52,415 bases of DNA from Haplosporangium gracile (GCA_015499985.1 JAAAUF010000192.1:1-52415), one strand, 5' to 3'; positions 34,826 through 45,131 are shown, counted from the stretch's first letter. A program made the numbers and translations. Notes: generated by a model from the sequence alone, not told the origin.

Positions 34826-35412
34826 CTACAAAACACCTACATTAGCACACTGGTGGATTATTTTACCAAAGGGTTGTCGGTCCAAGGGACAGATGCCATC
34901 ATTGTTAGTCTCGAGCCATTTGGAGATACAGTGCAAGTGAAAGCAATGCTTGCACTTTCCCCATACTATTTTCAATCAACAAAGTAAACATATGGCTAGT
35001 AACGAAGAATATCTCAGTCGCACTATGGCCGCGATTTTTGTTACCATTGAAAACAAGATACTGCATTGACTTACGCAGAGGACATTGGTCGCCCGGGATC
35101 TTGCAGTCGGCGCAGCAGGCGTCAAAGGGACTCTGGCAGATACCACAGACCTCGCTTGAATCGATCGAGTTCCACTCCCAGAATGCAACCATGTGCCATC
35201 TGGAAGTTTTGTCTCAAGTTAGTATGATTGTCAGGTCACCATCACTCCTCGTATCGCTTTTCTTTAGAGTACTCCTGTCAACGAAGGTGGGATTTACTCT
35301 ATGAGACATGGAAATGAGAAAAAGAGTGTGAGTATTTATTCAGGTATTAAGCATCCATAATCTCAAGCATGAAAGTATGCAACTTACTTTTGACCTTGAT
35401 TTTTAGACCCAT
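34826..35412 (-). CDS. APC11: APC11, RING-H2 subunit of the anaphase-promoting complex, with a one-nucleotide exon
   Basis: Catalytic RING subunit of the APC/C ubiquitin ligase. Model: 35412-35388 (MGLKIKVK plus one base), a single base at 35298, 35199-35075, 34965-34826; 96 aa. The spliced start LKIKVKKWHMVAFWEW aligns without a gap to plant and animal APC11 openings (KVKI-x-x-W...W-W). The RING follows: CGICQSPFDACCADCKIPGD, CPLLWGKCKHCFHLHCISKW and CPLDRQPF, where the last Cys is Asp, as I recall for fission yeast Apc11. The 3' end is uncertain. Reading through gives PFGKIIHQCANVGVL and a stop at 34826; an optional 41-nt intron (GTAAAA...TTGTAG) would give a different, longer tail into about 34735. 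The gene is certain; the first two introns are discussed under findings. Confidence 0.9.
35298..35298 (-). other. APC11: Proposed single-nucleotide exon of APC11
   Basis: On the minus strand the sequence reads CTCATAG, then A, then GTAAAT. The upstream intron (35387-35299, 89 nt) begins GTAAGT and ends in a strong pyrimidine tract TTTTTCTCATTTCCATGTCT before CATAG. The downstream intron (35297-35200, 98 nt) begins GTAAAT and has TACTAAC about 20 bases before TTCCAG. Without this base the frame of exons 1 and 3 does not join through the canonical sites. With it, codon A|A|A encodes Lys at the place where relatives have a single residue before Trp. Confidence 0.7.
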
Positions 35413-35690
35413 GATTGACGGGACGAAAGGCGTCGCGGAGGTAAAATGGAGATTTGAAAGATTACGTTCGTCGATCGTTCGAAATTTAAAAAAAAACGCC
35501 CCCATTTTTCAAGACTGAGATACATCACGTGCAGCGCGGACCGTGTTGTGGGTGGCTTTGCACTTCTTTTAGTGCACAATGCCTTCTGCTGATGGAGAGA
35601 CGAACGAACAAAGGACAGAAAGGCAAACGGCTTTACTCACTTTTCTTGTTCACACACCAACAACTAAACAACACACATACTATATCAATC
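35413..35690. promoter_or_regulatory. Divergent promoter APC11 / SmE
   Basis: 278 bases between opposite start codons. CACGTG at 35526-35531 lies roughly in the middle. An A-run (35487-35496) and an A/C-rich SmE leader (35650-35690, CACACACCAACAACTAAACAAC) are the other visible signals. Confidence 0.5.
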
Positions 35691-36831
35691 ATGTCGTCCA
35701 AAGTCCAGAGGATTATGGTCCAGCCGATCGTGAGTGAAACAACGCCTCAGGAGCATCTAGCGAGACAACAACATTAAGAAAGCCACCCTCGGCCATGCAG
35801 GCATAACAGGCACAGCAGTTTATGGCATGGAGAGAGAAAACAAGGATGACGACAACGATACGACACCTCAAAAGGTCGTTGAGGCAGATAGCATGAAGTA
35901 GTGGAGTCAAAGGCAGGAGAGTCGTGGTATTGAAGGATGCACTGCACCGGTTTTCTTGGTGTCGATGTCAACTGCATAGAAAGGAGGCATCTGAGGAACA
36001 AGAAATAACTTGCGCTACCTCAACACGACAAACTTGGCATGTTACAGGCAACAAAGATCTCGCCCACCGGGCTTTTCAGGAATTGATTGCAAACATTCCG
36101 ACTCTTTCAATCGCTTCAGGATCGCCATCCATTGGACGCTGCAGAAAATTACGCTGGAGGCGTCGTGGTCGTTGCTTACTCATGTCATACTGATCCATCG
36201 CTGTCGGTTCGTTCCACCTTTTTAACTCATTTAATAGAACCTGATCTTCAGGTATCTGCAGCAGGTAACAATCATTTGCATCCGCACACATTCCCCAATT
36301 GTCAAAGTCTCTGAAAAACAAAAAAGATCGGCCCTTCTAACCAGACAATTGTATCCTTTATTGAATGTCCAAATTTGTAGAGATCAACTGTCCAAATTTG
36401 GTTGTATGAGCAGTTGGACACCCGCATTGAAGGCCAGATCATCGTACGTTGTTACCCTAGGCCTAAGTCTATCATGGGAACTGTATGCCTTTTTTTATGC
36501 ACGCGAGATAATGAGTGACTTACGACAATGATCCTAACGTTCTCTTTTATATCTTTTGGAAAACGCGTCGATAGGGATTCGACGAATTCATGAACTTGGT
36601 CTTGGACGGCGCTTTCGAGGTTGATGTCAAGAAGGGCACGAGAAAAGAGATCGGTACGTGTGCTTGGATTGACTCTGGGTATAAGAGCATGATATCCCCA
36701 GTGTGTGATATGTAGCAACAAAAAGTCTCATGCCATTTCTTCTCACTTTTCATTCAATGTAAATAGGTCGCATTTTGCTCAAGGGAGACAACATCACATT
36801 AATCCAGTCGGTATCGGCGCCGGAATCCTAA
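35691..36831 (+). CDS. SNRPE: Small nuclear ribonucleoprotein E (SmE)
   Basis: Sm-ring protein of the U1, U2, U4 and U5 snRNPs. Five small exons: 35691-35729, 36238-36264 (27 nt), 36381-36443, 36575-36653, 36767-36831; 90 aa, the usual length. The spliced order is SSKVQRIMVQPI / NLIFRYLQQ / RSTVQIWLYEQLDTRIEGQII / GFDEFMNLVLDGAFEVD / GRILLKGDNITLIQSV. Both Sm motifs are seen: Sm1 up to the GFDEFMNLVLD loop and Sm2 in GRILLKGDNI. The exons are so short and the introns so dominant that a simple ORF scan misses the gene. Intron 1 is 508 nt, far longer than the rest; I found no clear snoRNA in it. A 12-base direct repeat spans the exon 3 acceptor. Confidence 0.95.
36366..36400. repeat. SNRPE: 12-base direct repeat across the SNRPE exon 3 acceptor
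   Basis: TGTCCAAATTTG occurs at 36366-36377 in the intron and again at 36389-36400 in the exon. The first copy is followed directly by the acceptor TAG, the second by coding TTGTAT. Confidence 0.9.
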
Positions 36832-37386
36832 AGAACAGGGAACCAGGAAGCGATAGACCCCTTTCTTTGCCCAGGAACATCCAACAACGAACAAGACGAA
36901 TTCCACAGAGGAAGCAGGGCTAGTGAGAATGAAAGCCAACGACACAATGCAATAAATCAAATGCGATCAAAAATCATTCTATATGAAGCACTTGCTGGGT
37001 TAACTCTAGGGCTGTATCTAGGCTGACAAGAATGCTCGATCTGCTGAATATTGTTTAAAAGCCTCACTGCGGATGCTACATCTCGTTAGATGCCCGCGTT
37101 CTTGCTCATTTTTGAATAAAGTGAATTTCACTGCGCAGGGTTCAGATCCATGGCGCAGTTAGGCCCGGCTCCAGCAATTGAAGGTGGAAAAGAAAAACGC
37201 GCGTGAACGACATTCAAGCCACTTTGACATCTTTCTCTGTGACGTCGTTTTCTCACACTCTCCGCGATGATGGCTCTCAAGCCCTCGTCTTTCGCGCTTC
37301 AGTAACGTATTGTTATGTCTTTTCGCTTCTTCTTTTTAATTCTTCTTTTCTCACAACCCCAACCTCATCTCCCTTTTCCATACACC
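36832..37386. other. Intergenic SNRPE to MCR1
   Basis: 555 bases. 37310-37386 is C/T-rich and reads as MCR1 core promoter and leader. Nothing else recognised; an A-box-like GGCGCAGTTAGG at 37152 has no matching B box. Confidence 0.5.
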
Positions 37387-39111
37387 ATGCTTCGTTTGAT
37401 CAACCCTCTCAAGACCAGCGCCCGCGCCTTCTCCGCCGCTGTCCCTGTATGTCACACTCACTTTCCTTCGCGAATCGACAACTAAAGCTAAACCGATCAG
37501 CGCGTCTTCTTTTTTCTTTCTTTTTTTCATTTTCTCCTGAAAAAATCTCACGCCCTTGAACCGCAATTGTGTCAAAAAACGTACTCACACGTATTCTTTT
37601 TTTTTTATTTTTTTTTATTTTTTTTTGGCTAATAGAAACACGCCTACTCCACCTCTGCCAAGTCTGGCGGTACCAGCAAGTTGTTGACTATTGGCTTACC
37701 CTTGGGAGTCTCTGCCGCTGGTAAAACGAGTGACAAACGGATAATGGAGTGTGAGAATCAAATTAAAAAAAGGACTTTTGTCAGATCGATCAGATATTAA
37801 CAATTATTACTTCTCGTCGGAATAGCCGCCTACGCCTACTATGGTGACAAGTTGGGAGGATTTTCTGCTGCTGTTCCTGAGGTCAAGGCTGTCGCTGCTG
37901 CCCCCAAGGAGCCCATCGCGTCTGCGCTAGATCCCAACGCCTTTGTCGACTTCAAGCTCAAGAGCGTCCACAAATTGACCCCCAACACCAGCAAGTTCAC
38001 ATTCGAGTTGAAGGAAGGCCAGACCTTGGGCATGGAAGTCACCTCGTGCGTCGTCACTAAGTTTATCAAGGAGGATGGCAAGCCCGTCATCCGCCCCTAC
38101 ACCCCTACCTCTGACGTCGGCCAGACTGGATCCTTTGACTTTGTCATCAAGCATTACGAAGGTACGATACCGTACAGGTTACAAACAAGGCTCGAGCGCA
38201 TTTCAAACAGACACAACCAAACTAGTGTACTGGCTGAGGCGTGTTTCTCATGAACGGGAAAATGTCCTTCCGATGGCGACATGATTTTATGCAATTGACT
38301 AAGCATCTTCCTTTTCTTCTTCTTGTCGTTCCCTTGTTCTTCGTTACCGTTGCTGTGTCTCCACAAATGTCTTAGGTGGGCCCATGTCCTCCCACATTCA
38401 CGATATGAAGCCCGGTGACACCCTTTCCGTCAAGGGTATGTCCTCTCTTTCCACTGCTGCTTAGTTGCATCCACCTTTCATCTTTTGTTGTTTTAAAAGC
38501 AGAATAAGTAGTAACACCAACCACGACTGCAATCAATTTCAATAGGCCCTATTAGCAAGCACCCTTTCAAGCCGAACCAGTTCGAAACTGTCAGCTTGAT
38601 TGCTGGAGGAGCCGGTATTACGCCCATGCTCCAGATTATCAGCGGCCTCCTTAAGGACAAGACCGACAAGACCAAGATCCACCTCATCTTTGGCAATGTG
38701 ACTCCCGAGGACATTATCCTCAAGGACCAGCTCGATGCCTATGCTAAGTCCCACCCCGACCGCTTCAAGGTCACCTACGTCGTCGACAAGGCTGCCGATG
38801 GCTGGAAGGGTCCCACCGGATACATCACTACCGATTTGATCAAGAAGTACATTCCCGATGTTGCTTCCGGCAACACCAAGGTCTTTGTCTGCGGACCCCC
38901 TCGTAAGTTTTCTTTCTTTGCTCTGTATTCTGTATTCTTGTTGTTCCTTTTGTTCTAGATCAATCACTAACCACTCTATTGTAAATATCCCATGATGACA
39001 GTGATGATGAAGTCGGTCTGCGGTGTCAAGGGCCCCAACTTTACCCAGGGCGAGGTTGGTGGCGCCTTGAAGGAGCTTGGCTTGGACAGCGACCACGTCT
39101 TCAAGTTTTAA
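37387..39111 (+). CDS. MCR1: NADH-cytochrome b5 reductase, mitochondrial (MCR1)
   Basis: FAD enzyme passing electrons from NADH to cytochrome b5 or to other acceptors; in yeast Mcr1 is on the outer membrane and in the intermembrane space. Six exons: 37387-37446, 37636-37720, 37826-38161, 38376-38435, 38546-38902, 39002-39111; 335 aa, in phase. The start MLRLINPLKTSARAFSAAVP is a mitochondrial presequence and LLTIGLPLGVSAAAYAYYG a single membrane anchor. The FAD motif RPYTPTS lies in IRPYTPTSDVGQ, then GGPMSSHIHDMKPGDTLSVKGP, and the NADH side shows GGAGITPMLQ and CGPPLMMKSV. The C-terminus LGLDSDHVFKF is typical (F at the end). Intron 1 ends in a very T-rich tract (about 37593-37627). Confidence 0.95.
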
Positions 39112-39452
39112 AGAGTTGGTCAGAAACAAACACAAATAAAAAAAAAAAATCTATTATTTTTTGACAGACATTTTATTATCGCAAAACGCACAAACCTGTC
39201 AATTCTATCCCCTTTTCCCTTTCCCCTTTCCCTCCATCGGTGTCGCGAAACAAAACCTTCCCTCTTTTCCATCTCCCTATTAATCGCCAACCCTTCATAA
39301 TTCACCACCTAATCACATCACTACTCGACACCCTACGTAAGGATTGCCAATGAGGAACAACCGCCGGTGAAAAAAAGGACGAAAGAACCACCAACCACCC
39401 ACTCCTCCTCTCACAAGGATCACCTTCAACCATAACCACAAACTAATAGCCG
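39112..39452. other. Intergenic MCR1 to SLC35C2-like gene
   Basis: 341 bases: MCR1 3' side with an A-run (39138-39148), a C/T-rich stretch at 39200-39260, and an A/C-rich leader (39380-39450). No other feature seen. Confidence 0.5.
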
Positions 39453-41844
39453 ATGATGAATTCCTTCGAGGGCATCCAAACACAACAACCGTCTCGGACG
39501 GGCCTCACTAATGAGACACACTCAACCTCACCTCCAGAAGGAGGAGGAGCGACGTCGTCGTCGAGCCAGGGTCAGGACACGTGCTCTTTCGATAACGTTC
39601 GGTCAACACCACGTCGGATGGGAAGCCATTCTCGTACAGATAGTACGACGAGTTCAGAGAGCAGCAACGACGGAATTGAGTGGGAAGACGAGCCTAGATA
39701 CTACGATACAGATGGGGAGGAGGAAGGCGATGATGGAGAAGAGCACAGTATGGACGAGGATGATGAGGACGAAGACGAGTATGAGTACGACGACGACTAT
39801 CAGGAACAGGATACGCATAGGCTACTGGCATCATCGAGTAATACCCGGACAGGAGGATTGGGCATGGGCATGCGAGTTGGCGAGACGGGGACAGGAACGA
39901 CCATTGGACTTGACTTTGAGCACAACCATGGGCGGGAATACAATCAAGAGTACGATGCCTTGCCATTGACGACTGTGGATGGCGAGCTATCGAGACATGG
40001 ATCAAAGAGCAAGAGGTTGTCGTCGTCGAGACGAAAGAGCCGCAGGGATCGACATAGGATTCATCATCCGAACATGCCTGTGATGGGTCTTGGTAGTGTT
40101 CGGACAGAGCAGGAGCGACTCATTGCTGCCCGGCAAGTCAGGATAAAGATGATGTGGAATGTTTTTTACGTGTTTGCATGGTAACAGCCCGTAAATTGTT
40201 TAGCGCGTTTTGTCGTATTGTTTGGACGCCTACAGCTTTTTTGGATACTCAAGCATATGACATGGGTTATCTTTGCGACAACACTCTAGGTACGGCTGTT
40301 CAACATCACTTTCCTTCTACAACAAGTGGCTGTTCTCGCCCAACCACCACAATTTTCGCTTCCCCCTCTTCACCACCTGCCTCCACATGGTTGCACAGTT
40401 TGTCCTCTCGTCTCTCACGCTTACTCTGATGCCAAGTCTCCGGCCGAAGGCAGCACCATCAGCAAAGGACTTTGGGACAAAAATCATGCCATGCGCTGTG
40501 GCGTCAGGATTGGATGTTGGATTGAGCAACAGCAGCTTAAAGTCGATCACTCTCGCTTTCTATAGTAAGTCGCCCAGGAGGGTCTCATGCTCGTTGCGTT
40601 TGATAAAAACAAAATTGAGAGTAACATCCTCCTCGCCTTTTTTTTTTTTTTTGCTCCACGATAGCCATGTGCAAGTCATCGTCGCTTGCCTTTGTGCTGC
40701 TGTTTGCGTTTGCATTCAAACTGGAGCGACCCACCTGGACACTTGCAGGAGTTATTGGCGTCATCTGCGTCGGGTTGTTCATGATGGTTATGTCTGAAGT
40801 CGACTTCGTACTCATTGGGTACGTTCTTCTGCCTTCGTCCTTCACTTTTTTTGGGATCCTCAAGAGGGTAATCGGACACATTGATCATAACACTGTCTAC
40901 CTCTGACGTGCTAAACATAGATTTATTCAAGTAATGCTGGCATCAGTTCTAGGAGGACTGAGATGGTCGCTTACACAGTTACTGCTCGAGCGGACAGACA
41001 CCAAATCAGGAAGCCTGGCTAACCCGATCTCGACTATCTTTTTCCTCTCGCCCATCATGGGGATCTGTCTCTGCATTGTTGCGGGAGTGTTTGAGGGATT
41101 TGGGACGATTTTCAGCTCTGAATTCTTCCAGACGTTCCAGTCGGGATTGTTTACATTGGGGCTGTTGTTCCTCGGAGGCATCTTTGCGTTTGCGATGGTT
41201 CTGGCAGAGTTTAATCTGATTGCTAGGACTAGCGTCGTCTCCCTGTCTGTTCTCGGCATTATTAAGGTAAATTACTCGAGATCAAAGGGAAGCTTCAATA
41301 CCGTTGAGTGCCATAAAGGATACAGACTAACTCAATATTTTGCAACTGAAATTAATAGGAGGTGGTGACGATTGTAGTCTCATCGCTTGTGTTCCACGAC
41401 CACTTGACGGTGGTCAACATTCTGGGACTGTTCATCACCCTGGCGGGTATTGGATTCTATCATTTTATGAAGCTGCGTGAGATGAAGGCTCAATCCAGGA
41501 AGGCGGTCCGGGAGATTGCTGACCTGCACCTGGCGGCGGCTGTCAACAATCATGACCGTAGTGGTGGTGGACAGAGACAGGATGGTACGACCGTTCGTGA
41601 TCATCGGAGAAAACGGCGGTCTGGAGGAGGACGGTCAAGTCAGCCAGAGACGACGACGCGTAGAGGTGGGTTTGAGGAGCCCTTGGAAAGTCGGGAGGAT
41701 GTGTTTGATATTGATGACGATGAGGACGACGTTGTAGGAGGTAGTGGTGTTGATAGACCTCACGACGGTATGGTTGATTCGTCGCAGGAGTTGATTCAGG
41801 GTCTGAGGGCGGCGTCTCCGCCTTCGAACCATGGCGGTCCATAG
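39453..41844 (+). CDS. SLC35C2/YMD8-like nucleotide-sugar-type transporter (TPT family)
   Basis: Exons: 39453-40180, 40290-40564, 40665-40818, 40921-41266, 41359-41844; 662 aa in phase. Residues 1-235 are a cytosolic tail, Ser-rich then extremely acidic (EDDEDEDEYEYDDDYQEQ) with a basic patch before the membrane. The core matches SLC35C2: FYVFAWYGCSTSLSFYNKWLF across junction 1, GLDVGLSNSSLKSITLAFYT, MCKSSSLAFVLLFAFAFKLE, GFIQVMLASVLGGLRWSLTQ, then NPISTIFFLSPIMG and GGIFAFAMVLAEFNLIARTS, and KEVVTIVVSSLVFHDHLTVVN. About ten membrane segments. The C-terminal tail is basic then acidic (FDIDDDEDDVVGG). Human SLC35C2 has been linked to Golgi fucosylation; the substrate here is unknown. The 240-residue N-terminal extension is much longer than in the animal protein. 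Confidence 0.88.
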
Positions 41845-42090
41845 ATAATATACAAATACACTTAATAATAGAATACTCACTAATAATTCTTGATCCAATG
41901 AACCTCTGCTTTCATTCTCAAACACACGTACCGACCATAGTATGAAATGAAGCCCATGGACCAAAAAAGAGGCGTGCCGCTCCATAAAACACGATATTAG
42001 GAAGTACGAACAACAAATTACAAAAACAAACCGTAAACAACAGCTTAAGGATAGAAAGACAAACAAGAACAATGCGCAGAGGATATGCCT

Positions 42091-42150
42091 TTTTACGCCT
42101 TGGAGATTATGTTCTTTTTACGCCTTGGAGATTATGTTCTTTTTACGCCT
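42091..42150. repeat. 25-base tandem repeat, about 2.4 copies
   Basis: Unit TTTTACGCCTTGGAGATTATGTTCT starts at 42091, 42116 and 42141 (partial); the copies agree base for base where they overlap, suggesting a recent duplication. For length reasons the key part is ACGCCTTGGAGATTATG. Confidence 0.9.
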
Positions 42151-43639
42151 CAGCGCCAATGGTCAGGGTTCCTTCCTTCGCCACAGGTTCGAGCCCTCGG
42201 GACAAAAATTTTACCAGATAAGGAACCATAGACCTGCGGTTGTTTTATTTTTCTGTGGACAACAGCTTAAAATATAATGTACCCACCTCAGATACGGACG
42301 CGTCAAGTAAGAAACTAAGCGCACGCAGGAAGGGAAAAAGCACGATAGAAAAGTCCGTGGACGATAAAGAAAAAAGACCTTTTATCTAAAATAAGTTGAG
42401 CGGTGAATGAGAATGTGACTAAAAATATCTCTGTTGAGAGGAAGACTGGACACTGCGCTACGGGTCTGCTATGCAAGCTTGTATAAGAACCAAAGGGTCC
42501 ATAAGGCTGGGGCTAGAGCATGGACGGCGGGTCGATGGGCGATGGTCGGAGGAAAATGCGAGAAAGAGACGTGATTGTTTTTCACCGCGGGAAAGTTGTT
42601 TATGCAAAGGGGGACAGATAAAAATAGCCCATCTGGAGTCGACCCCACTGAGCCCTTATTTGGGTAGTTTGTCCGTTTGCCAAACTACAGGAACACAACA
42701 TGGGTGGAGAGAGGAAAAACACATTTTGGGTTTTGTTAGGGTGGTCACTTCATTTAGCAATTAACTTTAAAAAGACGCGCGATGGAGTGGGTGAATGGGT
42801 TGTATGGGTTGGAAAAAAAGTGAGCGTGTGTAGGAGTTTGACCCATGCTCTTTCATATATTGTGAAAAGTGAGGGAGACAGATGGGAATGAGTAAATGCG
42901 ACAAGCTTGCATGGTTAGCGTCAAAGAGAGCACCGAGAAAACGCAAACAAGTGAATAGCATGGACAACCGAATTTCTACCAAACGCATTTCCAGAGGGTT
43001 TGAGGTGAGCAATGCAAAACTGCTTTGCCAAAAGATAGCCCTTTTTTATTTCAAAAAAAAAAAAGCAGTGAATAGAAAGACCCACCCCCTGTCGACTTTA
43101 CAGCAGAGGAGTACCATTACCTTTACATCTTGAAGGAGCGTCGCGCAAGAGATGGCGCGCCTGCGGGTTCGCTATGGTCTCTTGACAGATGTTTCTATCC
43201 ATTTCTATGTTGTAAAGTCGTATAGTACAACCGTAATATTTTTTTTTCCCTAGTCCTCGATATCTCGATCTATACTTTTGAAAGCTCTTGTTTTTGTTTT
43301 TCATTTGCAACACTTTCAAGTTTGGTTTGGTTGCTGTAGTGTTTGTTGAGCTCGCTCTCGCTCATCTTTTTTTATAGACCCCGATCCTCTTTTCTGTTTT
43401 TTGATCAGGGAACTCACTCCAACAGTTATGTAGGATGGATAAGCAAACCGCGAGATTAGAAAACCTGCGAGCAATGGGTTATGGAGCAAAGACAAAAACG
43501 AAATGGCGAGTGAGCACATTTGTGCCTTTTCAACATCTGGTGGTCAAAAGCGACACAACACCGAGACAGGAACGTGAGAGGGTATGAAAGGTGAATAAGT
43601 ACGACAGGTACAAAGACAAGAAGGACGTTAAAAGATTAC

Positions 43640-44240
43640 TTAGGCGATTGACGATCTATTCTCGATGCAAGGGGCAAAAGGACATCCAAGTTTCTCGTCA
43701 CAGCTGATTTGACGACGATCCCTGACCCTAAAAAAAAATAAGAGTCTATGCGATGCATGCGCGTATGTTCATTTTTGTTGAAAATCACGATACGATATGT
43801 CTCCCGTTCATGCTGACCTGAGATCCAGTCCTTGCAAGTTGATTTCAGGAATCTTGACCAGCGGTTCCTTTTTTGATACAAGTTTGATGTTCTGTGCAGA
43901 TCGGAAGACGACAGTAGATACACAGTGCACGCGGCTGTATTTTAATGAGGGAGGAGTAAGAAAAAGTAATGGGCGACATTGAAATGTCGATCGTCGTTTG
44001 CCTGCCTTCCTGCCATGTCTATGCTTTGAACAGTTTTGTAAAGAGTGGCAAAGGAGTGAGACAAAGAAGCACTTGGTTAATTGCTCTGAAGTCTGAACAA
44101 CCCTCGTCTCGTCTAGATTCATACCTGATCAAGACATTGCTGGATCTGGCTTTCATTGCCGATAGATACGAGGAATCGTTGCTTATGAAATGATAGTTTA
44201 CGAGAGTGTAGAGATGGAAATGGTGGAAGGGGTGGACATC
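43640..44240 (-). CDS. Possible small spliced gene, unrecognised
   Basis: Three putative exons can be chained in phase: one ending at 44125 (GNESQIQQCLDQ), 43891-43818 (NIKLVSKKEPLVKIPEINLQ then GLDLR), and 43727-43640 (VRDRRQISCDEKLGCPFAPC, then IENRSSIA and a stop). The last acceptor has an excellent T-run before TAG; the middle acceptor and donors are acceptable, though GTCAGC is a weak donor. The first exon has no obvious start codon; its frame is open back to about 44240. The last exon is also open in another phase (SGIVVKSAVTRNLDVLLPLA). I recognise no family. It may be a real small protein or chance. Confidence 0.3.
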
Positions 44241-44838
44241 CACTGTAAGTGAGCCTTCATTACACTACCACACATCGCATTCAAAGAAGTGCGAGAGGAA
44301 TGATGAGCATGGGTGAGAGAGGAGGAAGTGGGCGAAATGATATCGACATCCATCCCTACCCTGGATATTGAAGACGATAGTAGGAGCTATACACATGAAT
44401 GAGGCAGTGTACTATGTATTAGGATCGGATCGAATTGAATTCAAAAGGTCTTGACTCTTGACCAAAAATAGCACAACTAAGCACTCGCTATCCCCTATGG
44501 GACAGTATACTTGTATCATTGGTTGCACAAGACACCAATGGGCAATGACAAGGGCGACGGCGACAGTACCCGACCAAGCACACACAGCCATTTTGACGGA
44601 AGGCTTTGACGATGGATTAGTGGGTAGGTTTAGCCCTCGATTTACTTTTAAATATCCATGTTATCGGACATTGAGACCAGGCATAAACAGTAGATGTCAC
44701 TCTAGGTGTAAATGAACCCTCCCCCCTCTTCCCTATATCCCAAGAATACGACGACCACGTCTTGAGCACGCAAGGTAGCTACGGGAAGTAGCAGTAGATC
44801 AAGGTAGAGTTCAAGGAATAGTCAGCAAAGAAATGTAC

Positions 44839-44872
44839 AGAGGGAGTGAGAGGGAGAGAGGGAGAGGGAGAG
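44839..44872. repeat. GA-rich simple repeat
   Basis: AGGGAG/GAGAGG units upstream of the UGDH promoter. Confidence 0.8.
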
Positions 44873-45131
44873 TTTTGATTTTTTTGACCGCAGCTGGAAT
44901 TACAGCGGACTAATTCACAAAGCGAGTTCAATGTAATCAATAATTAGGCAAGTAAAGAAAAGAAGGTCCAATCAAGTCAACGAAGGGGAGTCCTGTGAAC
45001 CAATCGCATTTTTTGTATTAAATAGGGGGGGATTCTTTTCATTTCTTTCTTTCTTAAATTCGTCGCTTCTCTTCACTCTTCTTCCTCTTCTTCTTCTTCC
45101 TTTTAACTTCGCTCCTTCTCCCTTTCCCTCA

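Noticed and set aside
37152..37165. A-box-like GGCGCAGTTAGG as a tRNA start
   Set aside because: No B box or cloverleaf follows.
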